DNA of 64,000 nt from Hyperoodon ampullatus (taxonomy: Eukaryota; Chordata; Mammalia; Artiodactyla; Ziphiidae). The notes beneath the pieces are model-generated. The model was not told where the DNA came from, made no database searches, and saw only the letters and a list, made by a program, of their open reading frames with translations. Shown here one piece after another: positions 45,799 to 59,340 of this stretch. A program made the position numbers and the translations under genes. The DNA is taken from the NCBI GenBank assembly GCA_949752795.1, contig OX457074.1:5903527-5967526 (forward strand), read 5' to 3'. The first letter of the stretch is position 1; each line of letters opens with the position of its first letter.

Positions 45799-46002
45799 TT
45801 TTTTTTTTTTTGCGGTACGCGGGCCTCTCACTGTTGTGGCCTCTCCCGCTGCAGAGCACAGGCTCCGGACGCGCAGGCTCAGCGACCATGGCTCACGGGC
45901 CCAGCCGCTCCACGGCATGTGGGATCTCCCCGGACCGGGGCACGAACCCATGTCCCCTGCATCGTCAGGCGGACTCTCAACCACTGCGCTACCAGGGAAG
46001 CC
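45799..46002 (-). mobile_element. CHR-2-like SINE
   Basis: GCGGTACGCGGGCCTCTCAC to CTACCAGGGAAGCCC with poly(T) at left. Target duplication CTCAAACCTTTTT on both sides. Confidence 0.95.
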
Positions 46003-46133
46003 CTCTCAAACCTTTTTGATCATGACCAACGGTAAGAAATACACTTTATGCTGGTATCCGGTTCACATAATACATATACAACTGAAACAGTGCTTTTCCT
46101 TTTTCTTCTACTTTGTGGGATACAGTGATATTT

Positions 46134-46201
46134 TCCATTGCATCCCATCCCTTTCCATTCCCTCCCATTGCATCCCATCCCATTCCATTCCATTCCATTC
46201 T
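46134..46201 (+). repeat. (CATTC)n-like degenerate pentamer repeat
   Basis: CCATTGCATCCCATCCC-type words followed by four ATTCC units. Short simple repeat. Confidence 0.85.
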
Positions 46202-46289
46202 GTATTTCATTTCTAAAACTATTGGCAATAGCTCACTAAATGGACTGCAACCTTGCCACTTAAAAACTGGTCTGGACACTAAGCAAGAT

Positions 46290-46410
46290 GCTTGTCAATT
46301 CAGGAGAATAGGGGTCCAATCCACTTTTACTCATCACTGTAGCCTCAGGGCATAGCACGGGGCCTGGCACAGAGAAAGGTGCTCCATCAATATTTGTTGA
46401 ATGACCTATG
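46290..46410 (+). mobile_element. L2 3' terminus
   Basis: CATCACTGTAGCCTCAGGGC, GGGGCCTGGCACAGAGAAAG and CAATATTTGTTGAATGAC are the L2 end. Confidence 0.75.
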
Positions 46411-46829
46411 GTAATGTACCGGATGAATAAGTGAATGAATTGCCTACCCCACCCAGACAGGAAAGTGTGGCTTTGATCTGATTCTTCCGGTACTGAGAAA
46501 ACAGCCCACTTCCTGTGGCTTTGATCTGCAACCTTCATTCTAAACTGCCCTGCCTCAAGCCAACAGCTCCCAGCAGCTCATTTCCTGCTTTTTGGCCACC
46601 TTATCTCCCTCTCTAAATATTCCTCAGCTTTCTCTTTCCCTTTTGGTGAGAATGCATGCCTCTCCCCACCCCTGTTCCTCCTCCCCACACCTTTGGCACA
46701 GGGTGGGGCTTACCTCTTGGGTCAGGTACTTCCCAAGTTTCAGCCCACTGGGGTGCAGAACATTTCTAGGTCAGGTGTGTCCCTCAGCTGCGGCTGGGCA
46801 GTGGTCTATATCCTGCTGACAGACTGTGG

Positions 46830-47420
46830 GGCAGGAGGGGAATAGACATTGATGAAAGAACCATGCATATGTATAATTACAAATGGTGAAAGATGCTATG
46901 AAGGAAAAGCTGTGGTTGCTTTGAGAATATGTAGTGGGGAACCTGCTTCTGGGAGATCAGGGAGGGCTTCTCCAAGAAGGAGACAATTAATCTGATGTCC
47001 AAAGACAATAGGAATTAGGCAGGCAAAGAGTGTGAAGGCAGAGAGAAAGAGCTGGCAGGTGGAGGAAACTGTAAGTGCAAAGGTCCTGAGGTAGAAGTGA
47101 TAGTAGTCCACTTGAAGAGCCAGAGACAATCAGTACAGCTGGTACACAAAGAATGGGGTTTACAATGACAAGGCTGGAGAGGTAGCCAGGGCCCAGCCCT
47201 TGCAGACCGGGTTAGATATCTTAGATCTATCCCAAGAGCAGTGGGAACAACAGTATTTGAAGAAGCATGATGACACTGTTTTGAAAGGTCCTTTGGCTGT
47301 GGTATGCCTGAAGGATGGGACTGGTGGTCAAGAGAGGAAGCTGGAAGACTAGCTCCGAGGTCGTGGCAGGTCTGAGAGGGTGCGAGCTTTAGGGTGGTGG
47401 TGGTGGAGATGCGGGCATGT
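46830..47420 (-). mobile_element. L2 fragment
   Basis: GATCAGGGAGGGCTTCTCC, TGTAAGTGCAAAGGTCCTGA and GACACTGTTTTGAAAGGTCC follow the L2 reverse-complement pattern. Confidence 0.65.
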
Positions 47421-50400
47421 GACCGGCCTTAAGAAATACTGTACCTAGTAGGCTTTTCAACACTTGTAAACACCCATCGTGAGTCTGCTCTGAGCAAAGT
47501 GCCCTGGGGAGCTGGAGCCAGGCTGGGCTCTGCCTTCAGGCAGCTCATTGCCTGTCTTGGAGGACAGGCTGGAGGCAGACCAGCCAGGCTGAAGTGCCAA
47601 GTGCTCAGGAGAGTCAGCTGGCATGTGTCCAAGGCGCATGCCCAGGGGGAGACCAGGCACCTGCAGTGGATGCTTTCCTGAAAACGCTGTTTGAGCTCCG
47701 GGCAGAAAGAAGTCAGGGCTCTGGGAGAGGAGTTCATTAAGGTCTCCTCCTGACCCTACCAGCATTTACAGGCCTCTTGCCCCTGGGGATCTTCCCTGAG
47801 CCACACAGGGGCCTGTCTCCAAAGGTCCTTTTCTGGGAGTAGTGGCGCCTGAGGGTGTGCGAAGGCACAGGAGTCTCCCAGGTCCCCGGGCAGCTGAGCC
47901 CACTAGGCCAGGTGAGGGCTTCTCCTCTCTCCCTGCCTGAGTCACTTTCCTTGGAAGCGCAGCCCTTAGGAACCCTGCTTATTCACGGAGTCTCCACCCT
48001 CCACCCTCAGCCTCGCCCTGCCCTGGGGGATGGAGTCGTGGTGGAGCCCTGAGGTGTCCCAGTGAGCAAGCCTGACCCAACGCCTGCTACACCCCAAGTA
48101 AGGTCTGGGTCTCCCCCTTGGAGTGGAGCTCCCTAAGGGCAGGGCTGTTTCTTTGTCTTGAAACTGGGGCCTTGAGGAACGTTCCCTCCCAGAGTCCTGG
48201 TTGCCAGGTAACACCCTGCCACCCGCAGGCTCCCCAAGAGGCTCTGAGGAACCCTCCGAGGAACCCTCCGAGGAACCCTCCTGATGTACGGCGTGGTGAG
48301 TGGCGGGGGTGGGTTTGTGGGGCCGCCGCTCTGTCTCCCCATCCTTCCGCCCTCCCTGTGGTTCTGGCAGGGCTCAGGCCTCAGGCTGTGGGGCGCATTC
48401 GCTGGCTTCGAGGTGCTTCTCCACTCATTTCATTCATAAAGCCCCAGGGCCCACTCCCTGCCTTGGCTGGCGTGGGGGTCTGGATTTATGGGGATGCTGG
48501 GGACACATGGAGTTCAGGCCTTTGATCACGGGCTGGTTTTCCCACTGCCTTCCTTGCCTCTGGCTCCCTCCTTTGCCTCATGGGTTTGCTTCACAGACCA
48601 GTCAACAGACCTGCACAAGGAGGGGAAGAACATCTTCCTGGAAGGTCGGAGGGAAAAGAGACTCTGCTGACCAGCACCTGGGGCTCTGGGAGCAGCCCCA
48701 CCACTGACCTTCAGCACTGAGGGCCTAAGGTCATCCAATCCAGCCCCCTGCCTTCGTTCCAGGGTAGGATTCTCCAATGTGAGCTGTGAACTGAACAGCC
48801 TCAAATCCTTGCTCTGGTCTCACTACCTTTGGGTGTCCACCCAAAGTGCTCAGGTCACAGGGCAGGGTGCATGGGGGACTAGAACACCTGCTTCCCCTAG
48901 TACTCTCGGTCTTTGGATGAAGTGTCCTGGTGGGGTAGGAGATAGATAGGCCCCAGGCTGAGCAGTTGCAACTGGTCTCCTGCTGACACAAGATACCAGC
49001 AGGAGCATGGGTCCTGATTAGGTGAAAGCCCAGCCTGACACCTGCGCAGAAGTGGTCCTCAGACTAGGGGAGGGACCAAAGGAGGAAGGAGTCACCAGCC
49101 CATAATATGTCCTGCCAACCTCCCAGAAACCTTTGTGCTGGAAGATGCACGTGGCTGAGAGATGCACGTGCACACCAGGAAGGGCTCTGAGTCAGAACAA
49201 ATATGGGCACAAGCAAGATGATTAGCCAGAGACAACCCAGAAAACCCATAGGAGCAACTTAAGCCACCCCTATTGTGAGCAGCTCACTCCAAGTTCACCC
49301 GTGTGCTCTTCCTCATGTCCTTTCTACTAATAAGCACTGTCTCAATTTCACAATCTTGATCTCTTTGCTGAATTCTTTCTTCAAAGAAGACCAGGACCGA
49401 GGTCCTTCTTCCAGGCATTCCACTGCCAGAATCAGTGGAGCTAGAGGGCTTTAAAAGAGGCGGTGGAGTTTAACAGCTGTGCAGAGGTGACAAGAGAAGA
49501 GAAAGGGCAGTTAACTGCCAACAGGCATCACTCAGGGGCATCTTCTACATCCGACATGGAACCGACGTGCAGGTGAAGCAAAATCCCTCCTGGAACCCAG
49601 GGATGCTCAAGCTGCTGTGAGAAGGTCCGAGGGCACGGGGGCGGCTGATGTCTTTGAGGACCTCAGAGATATCCCACACAAACTCCCTTCTAGATGAACT
49701 GGGGAAATAACTCTTGGTAGTAGCATCTGAATCGGGCAGGGTCGAACCACGGTGGGTAAAAGACAGAGGAGGTTCAGAAAGTTCAGATACTGAGAAGGGA
49801 GAGGTGTCCAGGGGCGGAGGCCTCAAGGAGAAGCCAGATTTTCAATACTTCTTGGGTCAAGAGCAGCGGACCCCAGGAGCAGTGAAGGTGAGACAACTCC
49901 CCTGGCCCATCTTCATCCTCCACCTAGGAAACTCCTGAATGGAGAGGGAAATCCCGATTTAAACACACACAACAGAAAATGCTTGCAAACAAAGCCTGTG
50001 AAAAGATATTCCTAAGAAAGAAGGGAAGATGCTGGACCCTTTCTTCAAATGGAAGCTTGCCAGTCAGTGTAGACAGATAAGACAAAGGTAATCCAGATAA
50101 AGGGGGCTGGGCAGGGAGGAGAGGGATGAGTGTCCCAACTGTTCAGGGCCCTCTGCCCTCCTGTCCTGTCCCCTTCCCCCCACTGGGGTTCTATACCCTG
50201 TGATATGTTCCCACCTCCTCCTGGGCAGTGGAGGAAGACCGCCCTGGGTGTGGGCCTGTGGCAGAGCAGGAAGAGGTCCCCAGCGGTCCCCTGCCCAGCG
50301 TTCAAATCCCCACCCCACAGTGTGGTCATTGCCTGCAGCCCTCCATTCGCGGAGCCCAGGAAAGAGCCAGCTGGACAAGCTCCCTGGGTCTACCCCGAGG

Positions 50401-52470
50401 AGCCCATGTCCAGAGTCACTTGGGGGCTCCAGAAAGAAAAGCGGGAGGTGTCAAAGGCCATCTGAGGCACCATTTTGGGGTGGGTTGGGGGCGTGGGAGA
50501 AGGGTATAGGTGTGTCTACCCCTCCCCAGCAGCCGGGGTGGCTGCAGGTTGTGGAAGGAGTCAGAAGGTCTGGGTGTCAGCCTGGCGGTGAAACTCCTTT
50601 GGGTCTCAGTTTTCTCAATTGTAAAATTGGCAAAATTCTCTGCTACACCAGCCTGGTGTTGCTGAAGACAGAACCTTCACGTTCTGTAACAAGACGTCCG
50701 TGAGTGAATTATGCTTTCAGGCTGGCCCCCAGGAGCCCCCGGGCCCACTCTGACCCTGTGTATCTTCCTTAGCGTTGGAGGCAGCCTCACAGTGCTCCCT
50801 GAACCTCCCCGGGATGAGCAGCTCCGTGTGGAATGTCCTCCCACACTGGGAAGTGTGGGCAGTGGACCTTGGCGGAGGGGAACTCCCCGTGGTCACCTCA
50901 CCGCCTCCCCAGATGCACAGACACAAACACATACGTATCCTGAGGTAGTGAAGAAAAATTTGCCTCACCCTGGAGATGCTTTCCACAGAGCCATGAGTCA
51001 CCCGACTCCTTTACTCTGGGCACCCTGCTAATTGATATTTGTCCTTTCAGGGACCACATCTCCCCTTGCACAGAAGCCAGAAGGCGTGGGTTCAAGTCCC
51101 TCTTGCCCCATGGATCAATGGCCTGCCATTGGTCACGTGTTACTTGCTAAACTCAGTTTTTTCATCTATAAAATAAGGACAATTGTGTCAACCAATATAT
51201 ATATATATGACAGGATGGAAATTATTAGTGTATGAGTGTTCTTTCCCAGGCATTCCCTTCTCCCTGCCCGTTGGAGAAAATTCTGGCTTGGCTGACTCAG
51301 TTTCTTTGCCTCCGTTGGCCTCTAAGGAAGGGGCAGATTTGTCAGAAAGATCCTTGGGCAAATGTGGTATAGAGTTGGCAGGATAGAGAGAAGAAGAAAG
51401 AGCAGGGGGCTTTGGGAGCAGCTTCAGTGTATGAGGGAGAAGAGCGGATGGGAGCAAGAAGACTGAAGAAGCATCGCTGTGATCCATGAAGCCCTTTTGT
51501 TCGGGTTCAGGCATTTCAAGTCAACAAACCGAGTTACTTTGAAATTGTTGTTTTTTGGTTGCCACCTTTGATGATAGCACAGCTTTGAGACCGCACCCCC
51601 GGGATATGACCATGTACATGATACATATGTCAAATGCTTGGTACACAGTAGGTGCCATGACTGGGGCTGTATCTACTCAACTTTGGATGATGCTTGTGTG
51701 CACCTGCACAGTCCCCCACTCTGGACTGGGTATTCCCTAGTGTGGGTGTGACTGCATCAGCTGGGGAGCAGTTCGAGGGCTGGGACTATACTGTATCTCC
51801 CTACCCCACCGCTCATTAGACTAGGGGTTCCTGGAGGACAGGGACTTTGCATTCTTCATGACACCAGTGACCCCCAATATGGGTAGTCTGTGTGAGGCCC
51901 CAGAACAGGGTCCTGCTTACAGATAGTGTCATAAGAGATATGACACAAAACAGGTTTTGCTTGATTCATGGCCTGACCCTGCCTGTGTCAGAGGTGAAGG
52001 CAGAGGGCGGAAGAGGGGAGAGGCCAGAGCCCCCAATGTTTTCTTCTGTCATGGGCTTCCGAAGAAGGCAAAGGAGAATAACAGAGAAAGCATCCTGCCC
52101 CAGCCCAGCCCCAGAGCTAAACATGTCATTCTGGAGGATGAAAAATCCTATCCCCACCCAGTGGGTTCCCATAAATCCAGGTGAGCTCTGTCTGGTCCTC
52201 CTGACTCTGTCTCATGGGGTGGGGAAAGGGCCGAGGCAAACCAACGTTCTGTCTCCCGGAGTTGAACGTGTTGTGTTTGGCACATGGTCAGGACTGGGGG
52301 CGGAGGTCATGATGACAACAGCTCAGAAACTCCTACAGGAAAGGAACAAGGTGTCTGCGTCATGGACAAGTTAGAATCTGTCTTTCTGGGTCATGGCTTC
52401 GTTTTTGTATCTCAGCCTGGCAGTTGTTTCAGGCTGTCCCTAATTCAGGTTGGTTTGTTGCAATTCAATT
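47420..52470. other. Intergenic DNA, few recognised features
   Basis: No coding exon was recognised. Small repeats seen are the 12-bp triplet at 48246-48281, MIR-like pieces at about 50560-50640 and 51080-51185, and an L2 3'-end piece near 51600-51880 (TGGTACACAGTAGGTGCC). The 160-codon plus frame at 51892-52374 begins at GTG and has no recognisable domain. Confidence 0.5.
48246..48281 (+). repeat. 12-bp tandem repeat, three copies
   Basis: GAGGAACCCTCC repeated three times without mismatch. Confidence 0.95.
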
Positions 52471-52479
52471 TGATTCCAA

Positions 52480-52850
52480 CATTTATTGAGTGCCTACTAT
52501 GTGTCAGCTGCCACAGTGGGTGCTGGGGGGAAACTTAGGAACAGGATCAGGATGCTGCCTTTGGGGAATCCTTCTCCAGCACAGAGCTGCACACAGCTCT
52601 CTCTGTCACAGAGAGATTAGAACTATAACGGAGGTGTGAACAAGTGCTAGGGTTGGATGGGGGCACAGAAGAAAGAACTGTGAACCTTCTGGAGGGTGGG
52701 AGAAGACTTTGTAAATGTGGGAATGTGTGATCTGAACATTAAAGAGTGAGCAGGCACTCAAAGAGGTAGAGAAGGAGGGAGGTAGAAATAGTGTAGAACA
52801 AAGTGGAGCGTGGTGAGAAGCTCAGTATGAAGTGGGGAGAAAGAATAGTC
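52480..52850 (-). mobile_element. L2 fragment
   Basis: ACATTTATTGAGTGCCTACT, ATGTGTCAGCTGCCACAGTG and GGTGCTGGGGGGAAAC are the reverse of the L2 terminus. A minus MIR follows at about 52850-53045. Confidence 0.65.
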
Positions 52851-53969
52851 ATCAGCATTTACTGAGCACCTACTAATCACCGGGTTCTGTGCCAGGTACT
52901 TTGCAGGTATACTGTCTCATTCAATTCTCCCAGTAACGTAAGGAGGTAGGTACCGATGAGTGAAGTAACATTTGGAGAGAACAGATGGTTGAGCCAGGAT
53001 CTGAATCAGGTTTATTTGACTCCCAATTCCATGCTCTTTTTACTAGGCCAGTGGTTTCTTGAGTATATTCTATGAAATGTTTAAGATTCTGAGGAGATGC
53101 TTTAGGGACATGTCTGATTTTAGTTTCATATTTAAAATATATTTTAATCAACACACTCAAATGTGTTATGTAATTAAAAAAAAGTTTTCCTTGCATCTCT
53201 GTGCATATTTTTGAATTTCTTGTAAATGTGTCATCTCTTAGAAAGACTTCGCACTCTGCTCAGTAAAATGGTAAAAATGTAAAATTGTAGAAGAGAACCC
53301 AGTCCCATGCCCACCACCCACCACCCCCCATTACAAGGCAGGTGGGACTTCCAGTTTGTGATGGCCAACCAAATGCACATGGGTTTATCTCCTCCTCCTC
53401 AGAAATGTCTCAGAAATAAATAATAAACATATAAGTCTTTCCAAAGAAAAGAGTTGGGGGGAGGGCTTTTGTGGACAAGAGAAGTCTCAACAAATTTCTG
53501 GATGAGTGGTTTGATGGAAGAGTCGTGACTGAGGAAGAAGGATGGAGATGCTGTAGGCTGGGTGCACATGGCAGGATCTGCAGCCAAGATGGGAGCTGAC
53601 CCATCCATGGAAGCCTGAAGAAGTTTGAGATGTGGATATGCTGGGTGCAATGGAGGGTGGGAAGTGGGTACGTGGCTGAAAACGGGGATCTAATTGAAAG
53701 TCTATACATGGGACAAAAAATTTCTCTGCCCCTCGTACACAGAATACTCAGCCAGGTATGCAGGGTGCTCAGCTCTGCCACTCCCTTCCCCATATTCCTC
53801 CTCCCCACTAAAAGGGAGGGTCTTCTTAAAGAAATGAAACTGTCTGAGGAAGACTAGGAGAGCTGGTTTTAAGGTGGTATCCTAGAGTAAAGCACATTGC
53901 AGGTTGACATTTAGAAGTCCCCAAACACAAAGACCAGCTCACTCTGAAACAAGACCTGCCATTCAGTTC

Positions 53970-54900
53970 CTCTTATCTGTGTACACAAAGCTTTCAGGAA
54001 ACTTTTCTACTTCTTCATTTTTAACTATGAATGGGCAACCATAAGCCAGAAGCTATTTGAGGAAACCTGAAATACGAAGTAGAAAGAACTAAGATAAACA
54101 AACTGAAAAAGAGACCTCCAAGAAAACAGAAACAATTTATAGGTAGAAGAGAACTTAAAAGGAGAATTCAAGAAGACACTATATCTATGAAACATGAGTA
54201 GTGTTATGAAAAAGGAACAATTAGAGAACAAAAAAAGTCCCTGGACATAAAAAATATAACTAAAATTCAGTGGAAAGATAGAAAGTTAAGGTCAAGGTAA
54301 TCTGTCAGAAAATAAAGCAGAAAGGGAAAGAAACAGAATTTCATCAGAGAAAAGATAAGACACAAAAAAGTGCTGGAGGTCTAGGATTGATTAATAGGTA
54401 TTTTAGGTAGAAGAGAGAAAGCAGGAGAGAATATTCACATAAATAATTGAATAGAATTTCCCAGACCAAAAAAACTCAAGTCTTCAGATTAATAGATCTC
54501 CTCTAGTCCCCAGCATAAAGAACAAACAAGATTTTGAAATTTCAGAATACCTAGGAACATGAGAAGATGTTCACTAAAAGTTCCCAGAGAGAGAAAAAAG
54601 TCACCTACAAAGGAATGAAAACCAGAAAGGCACCAGATTTCTCAACAGCAGTGCTGGATGCCAAAAGACAATGGAACAATATCTTCAAAATTCTGAGGGA
54701 AAATGACTTTCAGTTTAGAATTCAATACCCAGCTAAACTGTCCATTAGGTACCAGGGCAGATCAAAGACATTTCTAGACACAGAAGGACTAAGAGAGTTT
54801 ACTTCCCACATACTCTTTCTTAGGAAGCCATTTGAAGATGTGCTTCAATAAAGCAAGGGAGAAACCAAGAGAGGGGGGAAACATGGGATTTTTGACAGTT
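53970..54900 (+). mobile_element. Old L1M fragment
   Basis: GATTTCTCAACAGCAGTGCT, GGATGCCAAAAGACAATGGA, AAAATTCTGAGGGAAAATGA and GATGTGCTTCAATAAAGCAAG are typical of the L1M family. The 94-codon frame at 54567-54851 lies inside it and is repeat-derived. The fragment may begin as early as 53340. Confidence 0.7.
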
Positions 54901-55140
54901 TGCAAGTTAGCTTGGTATGTAGTTTTAATTAATTCATTAATTAATTTGTTTATTTAGTGTGTGTTTTCTCTTTGTTAGGTATCAGGGTTATGCCAGCTCT
55001 GTAAAATGAACTAAATTTTCTATCTTTTTATGCTCTGAAAGTATCTGCACAGGGAATAATCTCTTTCTTGAATGTTTGCCAAAAAATAAAAATGAAATAT
55101 ACACACACACACATATACACCACCCAACCCATTTAGATCT

Positions 55141-55353
55141 TTTTTTTTTTTTTTTTTTTTTTGCGGTACGCGGGCCTCTCACCGTTGTGGCCTCTCCCGT
55201 TGCGGAGCACAGGCTCCGGACGCGCAGGCTCAGCGGCCATGGCTCACGGGCCCAGCCGCTCCGCGGCATGTGGGATCCTCCCGGACCGGGGCACGAACCC
55301 GCGTCCCCTGCATTGGCAGGCGGACTCTCAACCACTGCGCCACCAGGGAAGCC
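55141..55353 (-). mobile_element. CHR-2-like SINE
   Basis: Poly(T), GCGGTACGCGGGCCTCTCAC to CCACCAGGGAAGCCC. Target duplication TAGATCTTTT on both sides. Confidence 0.95.
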
Positions 55354-56859
55354 CTAGATCTTTTAAAAAAAGCAATTCTTTGACAATATTTTCTATGTTT
55401 TCTTTCAACATTGTTTTGTGACCTTTCTGGCAGGTCATTCTGCTATCTAATATTCATTCTTATTCTTCCTTTATTTGAAAGAATGCAATTTTGTCAAGTT
55501 AGAAATTAAATCAAAGGCCCTTGCAGAGAAATGGGGCAAGTGACACAGTTCTAGCCAATGAGATGAAAACACATATGCTCTGAATGGAGTTTCCAGAAAA
55601 GCTATTATTTTCCTGATAAAAGGGACAGACTTAGCTGTCCCTTTGCCCTTAACCCTTCCTCCCACCTGGGATGTAGATAGAATGATTGGAGATGGAGAAG
55701 AAATCCAGTGAGCATGAGGGCAAAGGCCACTTGGTAAAGATGTTATGACAGAAAGACAGAAGGAGCCTTGGCCCTGGAGCTTCACACGGATCCAGGACTG
55801 CCTGCCTCTGCATTTCCTGTTGATTAAGAAAAACAGACCCCTTATTAGTTTGTTACCAATTGTTTAATTTCCTGTTTTGTTTGTTTATTTATTTATTTAT
55901 TTCAGCAATTCACCTTCAATTGACACAACTTTAACCTTAAGTGTGCTTCCTGGAACACAGAGGTTTTTAGATTCTATGAAAAGGTATTGAGTGAATTGAA
56001 GGCTGTCATTAAGGGGGACAATTTTCTCCTCTCTGCGTTCTCCTATCAGCCCATAAAACAGGAACTGACATTCTCTTGGAAGTTCTGGGATGAAACTTGT
56101 TTGACTTTCTTGACATCCACTTCCTGTTCCTCACTGGGAGGGGAGGAGTGACCTCTTGGGTTGGCAGCGTTGGGAAAAGGTATCAAGGGTGCCTTGCTCA
56201 GCCCATTCCTGGCTCTCTGTCTAGAACTGATCGAACTACAAGCAGCGTGTGTTCTCTGCTCCTACCTCCTCCAGGCAATGAACACCAGGGCAGGCCCAGC
56301 CCCTTCTTGGGAGGACTTCAATGGTCCAGCTGCTCTGCTGTAGTGGGTGGGTAAGGTCAAATCAGGAGAGAACGAAAGGAAGACCATTTGGGCCTTGGGT
56401 CTAAGCCACCTCCTCCAACCCATCTGGACCAGCAATAAAGCTGACATTTTTTACCCCTACTTGTCTCCTGTGACTATTTCTTAATTGGATCAGAACTTGA
56501 AAAAGTGAGGGGTGTGATTAACTAGCACCCACAAACCCCAACATCTGTTGACTACTTAGCCCCAGTGGGAAAAGGCACAGTTGGATGAAAAGAATGGTTT
56601 ACAATTTTGATTATTATTAGACAGTACTTCTCTGTGCTTAATTGCCTATATGTCTTTTCATCTCACTATAAAATGTGTATCATGTTATTATTGTTTTTTT
56701 TTAAGGTTAGAGTCTGGATTGGGAACGATAAGGCTCTTCTGAGGTTGGCTACCGCTAACTTGCTCTGTGGCTTGACTTTTCTGGGTTTCAATTTTATCAG
56801 TTATAAAATAAGTGGATTAGACTAGACAATGGTAGGAGCCAACCCAAGGCTTGACATTC

Positions 56860-57060
56860 TTTCATTCATTCAACACACTTTTACTGAGTAGCTAATATGT
56901 GTTGAATGCTGTGCTGGAGGCTGGTCATACACTGTTGGACAAAACCAACATGGCCCCACTATCTCAAAGTTCAGAATCTAGCAGAAGAGACAGACATCAA
57001 ATAAACACATATGTAAATGTATAATTACAAGTTCAATAAAATTTTAATAAGTGAGCGATT
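56860..57060 (-). mobile_element. L2 3'-end fragment
   Basis: TTCATTCATTCAACACACTT, TACTGAGTAGCTAATATGTG and GAATCTAGCAGAAGAGACAG follow the reverse of the L2 end. Confidence 0.65.
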
Positions 57061-57389
57061 GAATTGTGTACAACATTCCTACTAATTTGCACTTACCCAC
57101 ACTCAGGGAAAGCTAGGCTTGTTGGTCCAACAGCCTTTGGCACATGGTGGTCTCACTACTTACACAGCTGTGTCAGGGCCACTGTGCTCAGGAAGACATA
57201 CAAAGAAGCTTCCAAAGGGCTGGCCTTCAGGATTAAAAAAAAGGTTAAACATTTTTAAAAAGTTACAAATTAATAACATGCTTTTTACAAAACTTCAAGC
57301 AATACAGAAAAAAAATAAATTTAAAAATATTTCCCTTTCTCCTTACAAGGTCAGTTGGAGATAGAAACAATGGGCATCCTTCCAGCGAG

Positions 57390-57510
57390 CTGCATACTTA
57401 ATTGTAGGCTCTAGGAGGGCAGGGGTGGGACCTGCCCTAGTCCCTAGCAGGGATAGCTGCTATATCCCTGGTGAGAGCTTAGTAAATATTTGTTGACTGA
57501 ATAAATGAAA
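57390..57510 (+). mobile_element. L2 3' terminus
   Basis: TAGGCTCTAGGAGGGCAGGG, GAGAGCTTAGTAAATATTTG and TTGACTGAATAAATGAA. Confidence 0.75.
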
Positions 57511-57570
57511 AGTAAAAATCACTCATAAAGGCTCATATATAAATTCTATTTTTAAGATCAAAAAAGGGAG

Positions 57571-57703
57571 GAAATTGCCTGGCAGTCCAGTGGTTAGGAC
57601 TCTGTGCTTCCACTGCAGGGGGCATGGGTTTGATCCCTGGTCAGGGAACTAAGATCCCACAAGCCATGCAGTGTGGCCAAAAAAAAAAAAAAAAAAAAAA
57701 AAA
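57571..57703 (+). mobile_element. CHR-1-like SINE
   Basis: TGCCTGGCAGTCCAGTGGTT through AACTAAGATCCCACAAGCC to a 23-nt A-tail. Target duplication AGATCAAAAAAGGG / AGATCAAAAAGGGG. Confidence 0.95.
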
Positions 57704-57833
57704 GATCAAAAAGGGGATCATGCTATGTATGTTTTTTTTCTTGCACCTTGCTTTTTCTTTTTTTTTTTTTAAATCAAAGATCCATAATGGACATTCTTCC
57801 ATAATTTATTCCTAATTCATCCATTTCCCCAGT

Positions 57834-58282
57834 TATGGGTTGAATTGTGTCCCCCCAAAAGATATGTAGAAACACTGATTCCTGGTAACCATGGACGTGA
57901 CCTTGTTTGGAAATAGGGGATCTTTGCAACTGATGAGTTCAGATGAGATCATACTTCATTAGGGCAGGTCCTCATCCAACAAGACTGGTGTTCTTACAAG
58001 AAGATGAGAGACAAAGACACAGGGAGAATGACGCATGATGAAAGAGACAGAGACTGGCGTGATGCAGCCACAAGCCAAGGAACACCAAGGACTGATGGAT
58101 ACCACTGGAAGCAAGGAAGAGGCAAGGAAGGATTCTACCCAGAGTCTCAGAGGAAGCCTGGCCTTGCTGACACCCTGACTTTGGATTTCTAGCTTCCAGA
58201 ATTGTGAGACAATGAATTTCTGTTATTTTAAACCACCCAGTTGGTGGTATTTGTTACAGCAGCTCTACGAAACTAATACACT
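57834..58282 (+). mobile_element. MLT1-type LTR
   Basis: GTTATGGGTTGAATTGTGTC, CTTGTTTGGAAATAGGGGAT, CAAGCCAAGGAACACCAAGG, and the end GAAACTAATACA. Confidence 0.88.
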
Positions 58283-59119
58283 CCTCTTGAAGGATATTTA
58301 GGTTGATTCCAACGTGGAACTGTTATAGTAGTGATTGACTGCTGCCATTTTTCTGAGCCATATGGTTGGTGCCTGGCCTGTTTAGAGCCCTAGGATTTGT
58401 TCTATTCTCCAGAAATCCCTTGGAACAATCATGGACCCCAGCCTTGGTGCCTTAGACTCAATTCATACTTGGCAGCGTTGCCAGATGAAACACAAGATGC
58501 CCGTGTCCTATTTGGGACATACCTATTCTAACAAATTATTTGTTGCTTATCTGAAATTCAAATTTAATAGGCATTTACATGTTTATTTGCTAAATCTGGC
58601 AACTTTAAATCTCGGGCTCCCAGTTGTAATCCCAAAGAATGGGTCTGTGGGCAACCCACACTGTACCCGAAGGAGTTCAAAGATCCTGGTTTTCTGCAGG
58701 ACCTCTGGAAGATCTCTCCTGGTCCTGGATCCTGCCTCTCCCCTAGCACCCTGATGTTCTTAGCGAAACCTAGATGTCCTGCAGTGCCTGCCTCTCTCAG
58801 AACCAGGCTGAGCCCCGCTCGTGCCCATATCAGAAGCAACGTACTCATTGACTCCACGCCCCCTTTACACTAGCAGTTCAAGTTCACCTCCTTCCAATCT
58901 GCCTCTCCCTTCACTACTCACCCCCGCTGAGCTCCAAGAAGACAGATGTGTACCTGGCCCTAAGGAACTAACTAACGCATTCCAGGTGTGCCGAGTGAGA
59001 CTGGAAGAAGAGCCCAGCGAGAGCCTGTGACAGGGGTGGGCAGGGTCTCCCAAAGTGTGCTCTATTTTAAAAATTGCCTGGGGCTTGTAAATACTATCCC
59101 TGGTCTGAATCAGAAATCC

Positions 59120-59340
59120 CCAGGGAGGGGAAGTGGCCTAGTCTGGAGACTCAGGCAAGGCCTCTGAGAGGAGGTATGTCCAGCTGAGGCTGAAGGCTCA
59201 GTAGGAGTTAAGCAGGTGAGGTTTGGGGAGAGGAGGGGGAGAGTCTGGCCCGAGACCAGAGAAGAGGCTGGTGTGCTTGGAGTGTTGAGAGCTGGGAAGA
59301 AAGAGGTGAGTTGAGCCTGGAGAGAGTAGCTGAGGCCACT
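59120..59340 (-). mobile_element. L2 fragment
   Basis: GGCAAGGCCTCTGAGAGGAG and CAGCTGAGGCTGAAGGCTCA with TAGGAGTTAAGCAGG, the L2 reverse-complement pattern. Confidence 0.6.

Noticed and set aside
51892..52374. 160-codon plus-strand frame
   Set aside because: Starts at GTG, shows no domain, no splice or start context, and lies in intergenic DNA.
54567..54851. 94-codon frame with a protein-like composition
   Set aside because: It matches the L1M repeat consensus as remembered; repeat-derived, not a gene.
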